The translations under genes and the position numbers were made by a program. This document shows, in pieces, positions 1 through 8,133 of a DNA stretch of 41,801 nucleotides. Numbering within the stretch: the stretch's first letter is position 1; every line of letters begins with the position of its first letter. The notes below the pieces were generated by a model that was not told the DNA's origin, searched no databases, and saw only the letters and a program-made list of their open reading frames with translations. The stretch lies in contig QXXC01000033.1 of assembly GCA_009911305.1 (NCBI GenBank), forward strand, positions 1 to 41,801. The letters run 5' to 3'. This stretch comes from Clostridiaceae bacterium. GTDB taxonomy: Bacteria > Bacillota > Clostridia > Lachnospirales > Lachnospiraceae.

Positions 1-255
1 TATACAGGCTGGCTGGAGCAGAACGGAAAGTGGTATTATTTAAACGAGCTGGACAACAGCCTGCAGGGCGCGATGTTCACGGGCTGGATGAAGCGGGATA
101 ACGCGACTTATTACATGGATTCCAACGGGGAACGCCTGGAGGGCTGGTACGAGATAGACGGGAGCTGGTACTATTTCTACCCCGGCACAGGAGTGATGGC
201 GGTGAGCACGAATATTGACGGCTTCTATGTGGATGAATATGGAGTGATGAGATAA
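1..255 (+). CDS. Cell-wall/choline-binding repeat protein, C-terminal fragment
   Basis: The reading frame is open from the first base of the window to a TAA at 253-255, so only the C-terminus of a longer protein is present. The 84 visible residues are a string of aromatic, glycine-rich repeats of about 20 residues (TGWLEQNGKWYYLN, TGWMKRDNATYYMD, EGWYEIDGSWYYFYP), the signature of CW_binding/choline-binding modules. Such modules hold secreted proteins on choline-bearing or other wall polymers of Gram-positive bacteria. The protein ends just after the last repeat. The catalytic or adhesive part lies outside the window. The next gene has the same repeat type, so the two are probably related wall-associated proteins. 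The repeat class is clear; the function is unknown. Confidence 0.85.
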   Translation, partial: YTGWLEQNGKWYYLNELDNSLQGAMFTGWMKRDNATYYMDSNGERLEGWYEIDGSWYYFYPGTGVMAVSTNIDGFYVDEYGVMR

Positions 256-355
256 AGAGCGGCCGCGGTATCTTCCCGTGCGATGCAGACGGGCGGGTAA
301 ATACCGCGGCTGGACGGTTGCCAAATATAACGTGATAGTTGTTGGGCAGGAAAGG

Positions 356-1543
356 ATGGGAAAGTTGAAGAAAAGACGAAATCTGACAGCATTTCCACGG
401 CGCATTTGTATAAGCCTTGCGCTGGCGGCATGCTTTCTGGCATCAGGGAGGATGGGAACGCATACAGATACATATGCGGCGGAATCCAGTGTGATAGAAA
501 GCGTGAGCGTTACATTTAAAAGTACATACGGAGAGCCGGAGGAGATCATCGATCCCGAGATTACAGCGGGCGGGGGCAGCTACTCCATTGAGGACATCCA
601 GTACCGCACAGATTATGAGAAGTGGAAGCCCGGAAAAAAGGTCCGGGTGGAGATCACGCTGGCGGCAGAGGACGGGAAATATTTTCCGGTGTCCTTAAAC
701 CGCTCCAAATGCAAAGTGAGCGGCGCAGAATACGTATCCGCCAAGGCTCTGGACGATACGACGCTGCAGGTAAAGGTGGATTACAAGCCTGTCACGGTGC
801 TTGGAACCACGGAGAAGGCGGGCTGGAGCAGCCGAAGCAGCAAAAAGGCATCCTGGAAGTCCGTAAGCGACGCGCCGGGCTATACCCTGACGCTTTACGG
901 GGACGATAAGGTGGTAAAGCGATTAAACGTCGAGACGAACAGCGCGGATCTGTCCGAATATATGACGGATCTGGATAAGACCTATTATTATGAAGTAAAA
1001 GCAGTTCCCATCACAGCGGAACAGAAGAAATACTTAAAAGAAGGGGCCTATGTCACCTCCACGGATCAGGAATTTGACTGGGACGACTACCAGAGAGAGG
1101 AGGCCCGCACCCAGTCTCCGGGCGACGGCGGAGCGGTGAAGGGCGACAGCTACGTGCTGCCGGACGGCAGCAGGGCTGTGAATTCCTGGAAAAAGATCGG
1201 CGAGACCTGGTATTACTTTGACGGAGCCGGAAATAAGGCCAGGGGATGGGTGCAGGACGGCCCGACCTGGTACTATATGGATCAGAACGGAGCCATGCAG
1301 ACCGGCTGGCTTGACCTGGGAAACGGCGCGAAATTCTTTTTAAATACGGACGGCGCGATGCTGACCGGCTGGATCCAGCCTGCGCCCGGCACCTGGTACT
1401 ACATGAATCAGGACGGCTACATGCAGACCGGCTGGATTCAGGTGGACGGGAAGAGCTATTATCTGAACAGCGACGGGACCATGGCCTTTAACACAACCGT
1501 AGACGGCCGGCCGCTGGGACCGGACGGGGCGGCCTTACAGTAG
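356..1543 (+). CDS. Secreted protein with FN3-like domain and C-terminal wall-binding repeats
   Basis: A 395-residue exported protein. I place the start at ATG 356, after GGCAGGAAAGG, because it begins a classic signal peptide: basic KLKKRR, then a hydrophobic stretch (ISLALAACFLASG) within the first 35 residues. An upstream in-frame ATG at 278 would put 26 unrelated residues ahead of the signal. Residues about 40-150 are beta-rich with no family I recognise. Residues about 150-250 read like a fibronectin type III module (SWKSVSDAPGYTLTLYG, then YYYEVKAVPIT). From about 275 to the end there are five wall-binding repeats (WKKIGETWYYFDGAGNKARGW and similar). No catalytic motif is visible, so a wall-bound adhesin or structural role is more likely than a hydrolase. 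It is probably co-oriented with the partial gene upstream. Confidence 0.85.
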   Translation: MGKLKKRRNLTAFPRRICISLALAACFLASGRMGTHTDTYAAESSVIESVSVTFKSTYGEPEEIIDPEITAGGGSYSIEDIQYRTDYEKWKPGKKVRVEITLAAEDGKYFPVSLNRSKCKVSGAEYVSAKALDDTTLQVKVDYKPVTVLGTTEKAGWSSRSSKKASWKSVSDAPGYTLTLYGDDKVVKRLNVETNSADLSEYMTDLDKTYYYEVKAVPITAEQKKYLKEGAYVTSTDQEFDWDDYQREEARTQSPGDGGAVKGDSYVLPDGSRAVNSWKKIGETWYYFDGAGNKARGWVQDGPTWYYMDQNGAMQTGWLDLGNGAKFFLNTDGAMLTGWIQPAPGTWYYMNQDGYMQTGWIQVDGKSYYLNSDGTMAFNTTVDGRPLGPDGAALQ

Positions 1544-1604
1544 CGCCCGGAATGTAAGCGTTCGGCACTCATGAACGGTTACGCTTGGAAAGGAGTTTTA
1601 TAAA

Positions 1605-2507
1605 ATGGGTTTGATAACATCAGTGTCAGAGGCGAACGCCCTGCTTGGAAGGACAGAGGAGCCGAAAAAGAAGACAGGCTCTGCCGAGAGCTTTAAGAAC
1701 GTGCTGGGCGGCAGGCTCTCCGGTGTTTCGGAGGATATGGACGCCATCTTTGAAGATGCGGCAAGCTGCTTCGGCCTTTCCTCCAAACTTTTAAAGGCAG
1801 TGGCCAAGGCGGAGTCCAACTTCAACCCCAAAGCCGTCTCCAAAGCGGGCGCGATGGGCGTGATGCAGCTCATGCCGGCCACGGCCAGAAGCCTGGGGGT
1901 TTCGGATCCATATGACGCGCGTCAGAATATCATGGGCGGCGCGAAATATCTGAAAGAGAATTTAGACCGCTTCGGCGACGTGCGCCTCGCGCTTGCCGCC
2001 TACAATGCAGGACCGAACAGCGTAAAGAAATACGGCGGGGTTCCGCCCTACAGCGAGACACAGAACTATGTAAAAAAAATTATGGGATATCTGGGCGGCG
2101 ATACGCTGTACGCGAACCGGAGCGTTACGACTGGAGGGAGAAGCGGCAGCAGCTTATCCTCTGCCGCGCAGATCTATGCGATGAGCAGCATGAGCGGCGC
2201 GTCCAGGATCGGCGGCCTGGGAAGCCAGAGCAGCGCGGGCGGTTCATCCTCCCTGGGGCTTGGCGGCATGTCGGGAATGTATGGACTTGGAGGCGGGAGT
2301 ATGTACGGAATGGGCAGCCTTAGCGGTTCCGGGCTGTCCGGCATGTACGGCGCAGGCCTGTCCTCTTCTATATACGGCGGATTCGTGATCAGTGAGGATG
2401 AGAATACGGTGACATTGGATAAGGAGACATATGCCAGCCTGATTCAGATGCTGCGGATTCAGTCCATGATGAATGCGAGTAGGGATGTGGGGGCGCTGAC
2501 CTTATAA
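1605..2507 (+). CDS. Lytic transglycosylase (SLT/GH23 domain)
   Basis: A 300-residue protein with a soluble lytic transglycosylase domain at residues about 48-150. The family hallmarks are visible: catalytic Glu70 in AVAKAESNFNP, then GAMGVMQLMPATA, and the C-terminal AYNAGPNSVKKYGG motif. Enzymes of this type cut peptidoglycan between MurNAc and GlcNAc with formation of 1,6-anhydroMurNAc. The strong site AAAGGAG precedes ATG 1605. No signal peptide or transmembrane segment is seen, and the first 45 residues are polar. Residues about 180-265 are a low-complexity Gly/Ser/Met tail (GLGGMSGMYGLGGGSMYG), followed by a short ordered end. Nearby flagellin genes make a role in opening the wall for flagella possible, but that rests only on location. 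Confidence 0.9.
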   Translation: MGLITSVSEANALLGRTEEPKKKTGSAESFKNVLGGRLSGVSEDMDAIFEDAASCFGLSSKLLKAVAKAESNFNPKAVSKAGAMGVMQLMPATARSLGVSDPYDARQNIMGGAKYLKENLDRFGDVRLALAAYNAGPNSVKKYGGVPPYSETQNYVKKIMGYLGGDTLYANRSVTTGGRSGSSLSSAAQIYAMSSMSGASRIGGLGSQSSAGGSSSLGLGGMSGMYGLGGGSMYGMGSLSGSGLSGMYGAGLSSSIYGGFVISEDENTVTLDKETYASLIQMLRIQSMMNASRDVGALTL

Positions 2508-2533
2508 TAGCGCGGCAGTTATGCAATGATTTT

Positions 2534-2578
2534 GCGGCGGTTCCCGGCAGCAGGCCGGTTTGAACCGCCGCGTTTTAT
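2534..2578 (+). terminator. Rho-independent terminator after the transglycosylase
   Basis: A perfect 10-bp inverted repeat, GCGGCGGTTC (2534-2543) and GAACCGCCGC (2562-2571), with further CGG/CCG pairing in the loop, followed by GTTTTATAAT. The T tract is short but the stem is strong. The hairpin covers a possible ATG at 2526 and argues against that start for the next gene. Confidence 0.65.
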
Positions 2579-2606
2579 AATATATACGCAGGAGGAGGCG
2601 GACGAA

Positions 2607-3614
2607 ATGGAAGTGTTTGACGAGTTTTTTGAGCACCTTGACTGGCTGGTCGGCCAATCAGAGCATAAGAAGATGGTTTTGTGGGGATACGGCAGAAGCG
2701 GCATATTTTTTGAAAAGCTGCTGATGCAGAGATATCACCGCCGGCCGGACTGTATCATAGACGACGCATTGTGCCATACGTATGTGCAGATGCCGGAACA
2801 TCCCATCTACTGCAGGGATGTCCTGGATTACTGCGATCCGGGCGATACCGTTATATATCTGTGCATGCTGGGCATGGACGCGGGATTGTCGGACGTGAAC
2901 GCAGAGCTTTCGCGGCGCGGTTACAAAGAGGAGGTGAATGTATTCAGCGTCAGGCGTTATGAGCTGGGCTCCTACAATAAAAAGGGGCTATGTTATGAAT
3001 CGTTTTTACAGTATCGGAAAGGATTCGATCTTGTGGACGGTATCAGCAATCCGCTGTCCAAGTCCACGTGCAATCAGGATGCGCACGGCTTCACTTCCAT
3101 AGATATGATTGATCTGCTTCATATTCTTAAGGATATGAGGCTGGATGAGAATTCGGCGTTTTTTGATTACGGCTGCGGGAAGGGGGCGGCTGTCATGGCG
3201 GCCCTGTTTGCAGGCGTAAAACGGGCCGGCGGGATCGAGATGAACCGGAACCTGTATCCTGTTGCGTGCGATAATATTGAAAAAACGGAAAAATTCATTG
3301 GAGGAGAGCATAATACCAGCATCATATGCGGGAATGCCGCGCTGCTTGAGGAGATTGACGAGTACGATATCTTTTACTTTTACAGCCCCTTTGCAGGAGA
3401 GACATTCAGGCAGACGATCAGGCAGATCGAGCGCTCATATGAGAGAAAACCCAGAAAAATACGCATTCTCTATACCAATCCGAGATGCCATTTTTCTGTC
3501 ATTGAAAGCGGGATCTTCAGGCTGACCAGGCAATTTGTGATACAGACCCGGTATCCATGTGCGAATTTATATGAATTGGATGGGGATGTATGCAGGAAAG
3601 GACTTACTGAATGA
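2607..3614 (+). CDS. Two-domain protein: Rossmann-like N-terminus plus SAM-dependent methyltransferase
   Basis: A 335-residue protein. ATG 2607 is preceded by GGAGGAGG at 2591-2598 with 8-nt spacing. The longer frame from 2526 runs through the terminator hairpin and is rejected. Residues about 22-130 look like a small Rossmann fold (KKMVLWGYGRSGIFFEKLL) of the kind often fused to sugar-modifying enzymes. Residues about 165-320 are a class I methyltransferase, with SAM-binding motif FFDYGCGKGAAVM around Asp187 and a following acidic GGIEMNRN strand end. The substrate is unknown; the surrounding glycosyltransferases and flagellins suggest methylation of a glycan or of flagellin. The stop overlaps the next start by 4 bp (ATGA, 3611-3614), so the two genes are translationally coupled. 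Confidence 0.75.
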   Translation: MEVFDEFFEHLDWLVGQSEHKKMVLWGYGRSGIFFEKLLMQRYHRRPDCIIDDALCHTYVQMPEHPIYCRDVLDYCDPGDTVIYLCMLGMDAGLSDVNAELSRRGYKEEVNVFSVRRYELGSYNKKGLCYESFLQYRKGFDLVDGISNPLSKSTCNQDAHGFTSIDMIDLLHILKDMRLDENSAFFDYGCGKGAAVMAALFAGVKRAGGIEMNRNLYPVACDNIEKTEKFIGGEHNTSIICGNAALLEEIDEYDIFYFYSPFAGETFRQTIRQIERSYERKPRKIRILYTNPRCHFSVIESGIFRLTRQFVIQTRYPCANLYELDGDVCRKGLTE

Positions 3615-4768
3615 AGATATTAATGGTTGAATGGAACGGCATGGGCCAGAAGAAGATAAAGAAGGCATTTACATCAGAAGGACATAATTTGGTCTATTTT
3701 TCACTGGATATTGATAAAGATAATTATTATCATAATCCGGAATTCGCTCGCGCATTCATGGAGGCACTGCGCCAGTAAACACCGGATATTGTGTTTTCAG
3801 TTGACTTTTTTCCGGTGATATCCAGGGAATGCCAGAAGGAAAAAATCCGATATGTCTCATGGGTTTATGACAGTCCGCATATTATGCTGTATTATGAAAC
3901 GGTGCTGAATTCGTGCAACCACATCTACATTTTTGACAGAACCTTGTATTTGCAATTGTGCAGCGCAGGCGTTTCTACCGTACATTATATGCCTTTAGCT
4001 GCTGATGCAGACAGTCCGGATGATCTGGAGAAGAGGGGGGAGCTGCCGTTTTTTTACGATATATCCTTTGTGGGATCGCTCTATTTAGAAGGCGAAGATT
4101 ACTATGGCGCGATGGAACCCCGCCTGCCAGATTACGCGAATGGGTACCTGGATGGCCTGATTAACTCCCAGATGAAAATACATGGGTATAATTTCATTGA
4201 GGAATCTTTAGGGCCGGTTATAAATGACCTGGATAAAGCGCTGCATATATCGATCCCGGCGGAGTCCATGCAGACGAGGGAAAATTTTTATGCCCAGTGT
4301 ATTATCAACCGGAGGATCACGGCTATAGAGCGTATGGATATACTGGATGCGATTGCTCAGAGGCATAAGATTGATCTGTTTACTCACTATAAAGGTTTCA
4401 CTCTGCCGAATCTGGAAAATCACGGGAAGGTTGATTATGACACTGAGATGCCCCGGGTGATGAAGCAAAGTAAAATCAACCTGAATATCACACTGCGCAG
4501 TATTCAAAGCGGGATTCCCTTAAGAGCGTTTGATATAATGGGGGAAGGCGGATTCCTTCTGAGCAATTTTCAGGCGGAGTTTCTTGATTATTTTGTGCCG
4601 GGAAAAGATTTTGTTTATTATGAAAGCAAAGAAGATTTACTGCAAAAGATCGATTATTATCTGGCGCATGAAGATGAGAGAATGGAAATTGCGAAAAACG
4701 GCCATGAAAAAATAGCAGCCGGTCACACATACAGGCATCGGGTGAGAGAGATGCTGGAGCGTGTTTGA
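3611..4768 (+). pseudogene. CgeB/DUF3880-type glycosyltransferase interrupted by an in-frame TAA
   Basis: One open frame starts at ATG 3611 (MKILMVEWNGMGQKKIKKAF), overlapping the methyltransferase stop, with AGGAAAGG upstream. After 55 codons it meets TAA at 3776-3778, then continues in the same frame to TGA at 4766-4768. The halves join smoothly: ...FMEALRQ-stop-TPDIVFSVDFFPVIS is the normal start of a DUF3880 domain. The downstream part has the CgeB-like glycosyltransferase layout, with SWVYDSPHIMLYY, YDISFVGSLY and a C-terminal GIPLRAFDIMGEGGFLLSNF motif. No ribosome site precedes the GTG at 3791, so the downstream part is probably poorly made, if at all. A single base substitution, readthrough or a sequencing error would each explain it. 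The last codons (GAG CGT GTT TGA) come from the repeat element that follows. Confidence 0.8.
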
Positions 4769-4916
4769 AAATTCATTCCCGACATCTGCACGCCCCACTT
4801 TGCGTGATATTTGCGCCAAATTCAGGTTACATAGCCCGCTATGCGCCCTTCATTTGGCACAAATCTCCCACAAATTGTGACGCACATCTGTCAGAAAGCA
4901 TTTTTCAAACACGCTC
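4757..4916. repeat. 160-bp near-palindromic repeat element with GAGCGTGTTTGAAAA ends
   Basis: The left end GAGCGTGTTTGAAAATTC (from 4757) and right end ATTTTTCAAACACGCTC (to 4916) are inverted copies, and the similarity continues inward along both arms (for example TTTGCGCCAAAT against ATTTGGCACAAA) to a small CATAG-CCCG-CTATG centre. The whole unit could fold into one long imperfect hairpin. A third copy of the end, AGCGTGTTTGAAAAAT, follows directly at 4919-4935, and a fourth lies at 21980-21998. No open frame is inside. It resembles a MITE- or REP-like intergenic repeat, and it supplies the stop codon of the gene before it. Confidence 0.7.
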
Positions 4917-4971
4917 TAAAGCGTGTTTGAAAAATTGATTAAAAACATACAGGAACATGGAGGATATGCGG

Positions 4972-5976
4972 ATGAATCCTGAACAGACCATACAAAACCA
5001 ATTCAACATTTTGACTTCATCTGACGATGCCCTGGTTCCCCAGATAGCGATTTCGCTTACTGCCATGGCGAGGAATTTAAGCCATGCGCACATTGATTTC
5101 TACCTTCTTCACAGCCGGGTAAGCCCTGAAAACATACAGATGCTTTCCGTGTTATGTAAAGGCTATGGAAATATCGCGTTTCATGAAATCCGGGTCGGCA
5201 ATCCGGAAGGTTATGATCCTCTTGTGCAGGCAGGGGGATGGCAGCGGGAGACCTATTATCCTCTCTGCGCCCATCAGTTGCTGCCGGACACGATGGAGCG
5301 CGCGATGTATCTGGACGCGGGCGATACCCTGGTAGTGGGGGACATAGCGCCGTATTACACCTGTGATTTTGAAGATAATTTTCTTATTGTGACTGTACAA
5401 AGATATAAGGATGAGAATGGCCTGGCAGCTCCGCTTTCCGCAGAAGATATAGCCAATCCCGCCTTTCTTCCCGGTATATTAAAGGGACTTTTTAATTCAG
5501 GCTCTTACATATTAAACCTGGAAAAGATGCGCAGGGCAGAACTTGATCTGTCCTGGTACTGCTCCTTTACAGAGAATCTGCGCGATCTGAGGGACAGCTT
5601 CTGTCCGGATTCCAGGGCGGAAAAGACGGTCTATTTCGGCGATCAGGGACTTCTGTCGGCGGCATTTATCGGATCACTTAAGTATTACGGCTATCCTGAG
5701 ATCCGGGATCTGTGGTACTGCCCTTATAATTTCTGTATTGGTTATTATGACTACAATGAAAGAAAGCCGGATTATCAGCCGGCGGTTCTTCACTTCGCAG
5801 GCGTGCCGTTTAAGCCATGGAAAGCAGAATATCCGATTTTCCCGGAACGCTTTCAGTCAGCCGGAGGTGAAAGGAGAGAATTGAGCGAGCTGAAACAAGG
5901 GCAGCTTGAATACTATTTCCTCTGGCTGGAATACCTCTTCCTCACGGATAAAGCGTTAAGCATATTGGGAATCTAA
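4972..5976 (+). CDS. Glycosyltransferase family 8 protein
   Basis: A 334-residue retaining GT-A glycosyltransferase. The N-terminus has the GT8 opening (FNILTSSDDALVPQIAISLTAM), and the metal/nucleotide site reads YLDAGDTLVVGD, with Asp115 and Asp118 forming a DAGD variant of the usual DxD. An HFAG motif (AVLHFAGVPFKPW) near residue 280 corresponds to the family's C-terminal metal-binding histidine region. I chose ATG 4972 because GGAGG at 4959-4963 lies 8 nt upstream; ATG 4957 and 4966 are alternatives. It would transfer a hexose from a UDP-sugar. It sits between the repeat element and the flagellin genes, so flagellin or envelope glycan assembly is the likely setting. No membrane segment is seen. 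Confidence 0.85.
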   Translation: MNPEQTIQNQFNILTSSDDALVPQIAISLTAMARNLSHAHIDFYLLHSRVSPENIQMLSVLCKGYGNIAFHEIRVGNPEGYDPLVQAGGWQRETYYPLCAHQLLPDTMERAMYLDAGDTLVVGDIAPYYTCDFEDNFLIVTVQRYKDENGLAAPLSAEDIANPAFLPGILKGLFNSGSYILNLEKMRRAELDLSWYCSFTENLRDLRDSFCPDSRAEKTVYFGDQGLLSAAFIGSLKYYGYPEIRDLWYCPYNFCIGYYDYNERKPDYQPAVLHFAGVPFKPWKAEYPIFPERFQSAGGERRELSELKQGQLEYYFLWLEYLFLTDKALSILGI

Positions 5977-6042
5977 ACGGCGCTCCGGGGCATACGGCCC
6001 TGCGCATTTAAGCATCCGCTGGAAAAGATCAGCCAAACCGCT

Positions 6043-6068
6043 TATAGTTTCGGCAAAGTCGCCGATAA
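6043..6068 (+). promoter_or_regulatory. Sigma-28 (SigD)-like promoter of the first flagellin
   Basis: TATA (6043-6046), a 14-bp spacer and GCCGATAA (6061-6068), about 35 nt ahead of the flagellin ATG. This matches the SigD/FliA pattern TAAA-N14-16-CCGATAT, with one mismatch in the -35. Confidence 0.7.
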
Positions 6069-6102
6069 ATTTATATATCAGAAAGAATCGAGGTGAAGAT
6101 AG

Positions 6103-6954
6103 ATGCGGGTAAAAACGAATGTGGCAGGACTTAATTCAGCACGGAACCAGGGAATCAACCAGTTGGGCATGGGGAAGTCGCTCGAGAAGCTGTCATCCGG
6201 CTACAAGATTGTCCGTGCAGGAGATAACGCCGCGGGCCTTGCTCTTTCAGAGGGAATGCGGCGGCAGATATATGGCCTTGATCAGGCAATGCGCAATGTC
6301 AATGACGGCATCGGTCTGGTGAATACAGGAGAGGGCGCGCTGACAGAGGTACATTCCATGCTTCAGCGTATGAACGTATTAGCTACGGAGTCTGCGAACG
6401 GGACATATAACGACACGTCCCGGGGTACGATAACGGAGGAGATTAACCAGTTACTCAGTGAGATCGACCGGATTGGGAGCAACTCGGATTTTAATGGGAT
6501 ACCTCTATTTGATGATACTAAAAATGTTACCCCACCCCCTCCGCAGGAGAGTCCGACTGATCCTAACATTCAGCTCCAGATCGGTTGTTCACAGCAGGAG
6601 ACTCTGGTAGCTACGCGATATTGCCTGAGCAAGGAAGGGCTGGATTTGCAGGGTATCAAGGTTGACAGCGTTGAAAACGCGAATGCGGCGATGCCTAAGA
6701 TCGAAGAAGCAGTACAGGCCATATCGCTGATACGAAACGCGTATGGTTCCGTCTACAGCCATCTGGAGCACACGCACAGGAACCTTTCGGTTAATAAAGA
6801 AAATCTTCAGGCTTCGGAGAGTTATATAAGGGACACGGATGTGGCGGATGAATTTACAAACTTCACGAGACACAACATCATGCTTCAGGCTTCCCAGTCC
6901 ATGATGGCTCAGGCCAATGCTGTTCCGCAGGGTGTTCTGAGCATGCTCAACTAA
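6103..6954 (+). CDS. Flagellin, probable minor type with Pro-rich insert
   Basis: A 283-residue flagellin made of the conserved D0/D1 helices. The N-terminal half carries LSSGYKIVRAGDNAAGLALSEGM and MLQRMNVLATESANG; the C-terminal half carries ESYIRDTDVADEF and ends with QASQSMMAQANAVPQGVLSMLN. There is almost no D2/D3. Between the helices is a short insert with a proline run (TPPPPQESPTD, residues about 146-156) and two cysteines (IGCSQQ, RYCLSKE), both absent from the neighbouring flagellin. Residues typical of high-expression flagellins are changed (TRHNIMLQ, NSARNQG). Codon use is ordinary, unlike the next gene, so I infer a lower-abundance or specialised filament subunit. RBS GAGGTGAAG precedes ATG 6103. 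Confidence 0.93.
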   Translation: MRVKTNVAGLNSARNQGINQLGMGKSLEKLSSGYKIVRAGDNAAGLALSEGMRRQIYGLDQAMRNVNDGIGLVNTGEGALTEVHSMLQRMNVLATESANGTYNDTSRGTITEEINQLLSEIDRIGSNSDFNGIPLFDDTKNVTPPPPQESPTDPNIQLQIGCSQQETLVATRYCLSKEGLDLQGIKVDSVENANAAMPKIEEAVQAISLIRNAYGSVYSHLEHTHRNLSVNKENLQASESYIRDTDVADEFTNFTRHNIMLQASQSMMAQANAVPQGVLSMLN

Positions 6955-7036
6955 TAAAGTCATGCAACTGTGTGCCACAGGCCGGAACCGGATTTCGTCA
7001 GTAAAAAGAATTATGAAAAAAGTACCAAAAAGCCCT

Positions 7037-7062
7037 TAAGAATTATCAAAACCTGACGATAA
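7037..7062 (+). promoter_or_regulatory. Sigma-28 (SigD)-like promoter of the main flagellin
   Basis: TAAG (7037-7040), a 14-bp spacer and GACGATAA (7055-7062). The spacing is the same as at the first flagellin. It leaves a leader of roughly 120 nt before ATG 7189, long enough for post-transcriptional control. Confidence 0.65.
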
Positions 7063-7188
7063 ATAAGATGTAAGCAAAACAAATATACTTGTTTTCAAGA
7101 TTTTCTCCTGACACAGGGCCCGTGCGGGGGAAGACGGCAGGAACAAGGATGTCCCTGCTGAAAAGAATTAAAACAGGAGGCAAAATAT

Positions 7189-7998
7189 ATGATTATACAG
7201 CACAACATACAGGCTATTAACTCTTACAGAAACTTAGGCATCAACCAGGACGGACTGAGCAAAAACTTAGAGAAACTGTCTTCCGGTTACAGAATCAACC
7301 GTGCAGGCGATGACGCTGCTGGTCTTGCTATTTCTGAGAACATGAGACGTCAGATCGGCGGTCTCGATCAGGCTGCTACGAACGCAAAAGACGCTATCGG
7401 TCTTATCCAGACGGCTGAGGGTGCTCTGACAGAGACTCACTCCATGTTACAGCGTCTGAACGTTCTGGCTACCCAGGCTGCGAACGGTATCTACAACTCC
7501 ACAGCATACGGCAATATCGATGCTGAGGTTAAGCAGCTTCAGGCTGAGATTACCCGTATCTCTGAGAACTGTGACTTCAACGGTATCAAGCCGTTCAGCA
7601 GCACCAGCAAGATGACCTTCCAGATTGGACCGAGCAAGGCTGAGACCCTGACTGTTTCCAAGGCTAAAATGGATGCAGCAACTCTTAAGCTCACCGCTCT
7701 GAGCTTTAAGAGCGTTGCCGGTGGTAATGCAGCTCTTAGCGTAATTTCCAGCGCTATCAATACGGTTGCTTCTCACCGCGCTAAACTCGGTGCTGCTCAG
7801 AACCGTCTGGAGCACACCTACAACAACCTGAAGGTAACATCTGAGAACATCAGCGCTGCTGAGAGCCGTATCCGCGATACTGATATGGCTAGTGAGATCA
7901 CCTCCTTCACGAAGAATAATATTCTTCTGCAGGCGTCTCAGTCCATGCTGACTCAGGCCAATGCTGCACCGCAGGGCGTTCTGAGTATGTTACAGTAA
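7189..7998 (+). CDS. Flagellin, probable major filament subunit
   Basis: A 269-residue short flagellin with only D0/D1 regions: MIIQHNIQAINSYRNLGINQ, LSSGYRINRAGDDAAGLAISENM, MLQRLNVLATQAANG, then a compact centre (QIGPSKAETLTVSKAKM) and ESRIRDTDMASEITSF...QSMLTQANAAPQGVLSMLQ. Strong RBS ACAGGAGG lies before ATG 7189. Codons are strongly biased to CTG, CGT, GCT, AAC and TCC compared with neighbours, the pattern of very highly expressed genes, so this is probably the main filament protein. It has its own SigD-like promoter and a terminator at 8053-8095, hence a monocistronic transcript. Ser/Thr-rich central residues are plausible O-glycosylation sites, which fits the glycosyltransferases around it, but this is inference. 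Confidence 0.96.
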   Translation: MIIQHNIQAINSYRNLGINQDGLSKNLEKLSSGYRINRAGDDAAGLAISENMRRQIGGLDQAATNAKDAIGLIQTAEGALTETHSMLQRLNVLATQAANGIYNSTAYGNIDAEVKQLQAEITRISENCDFNGIKPFSSTSKMTFQIGPSKAETLTVSKAKMDAATLKLTALSFKSVAGGNAALSVISSAINTVASHRAKLGAAQNRLEHTYNNLKVTSENISAAESRIRDTDMASEITSFTKNNILLQASQSMLTQANAAPQGVLSMLQ

Positions 7999-8052
7999 TA
8001 GAACAGTCGAATGTGAAAGCGTCTCGAGAGCTAAGCATCAGACATATAAGAG

Positions 8053-8095
8053 AGCCATTTCAAAAGCGGAAAGCCTGCGAAATGGCTTTCTTTTT
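8053..8095 (+). terminator. Rho-independent terminator of the main flagellin
   Basis: AGCCATTTC (8053-8061) pairs with GAAATGGCT (8079-8087), followed by TTCTTTTT. Stem, loop and T tract are all in the right order for the plus strand. Confidence 0.85.
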
Positions 8096-8133
8096 GTTCC
8101 GAAGCGCCGTCTTCTCTGGACAGGAGGTAGAAA

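Noticed and set aside
1554..1582. Imperfect inverted repeat GTAAGCGTTC/GAACGGTTAC as a terminator
   Set aside because: It has a mismatch and no T tract; it may form a weak hairpin but cannot be called.
3791..4768. Separate gene starting at GTG 3791
   Set aside because: No ribosome site, and the frame and family continue from ATG 3611; better explained as one gene with an in-frame stop.
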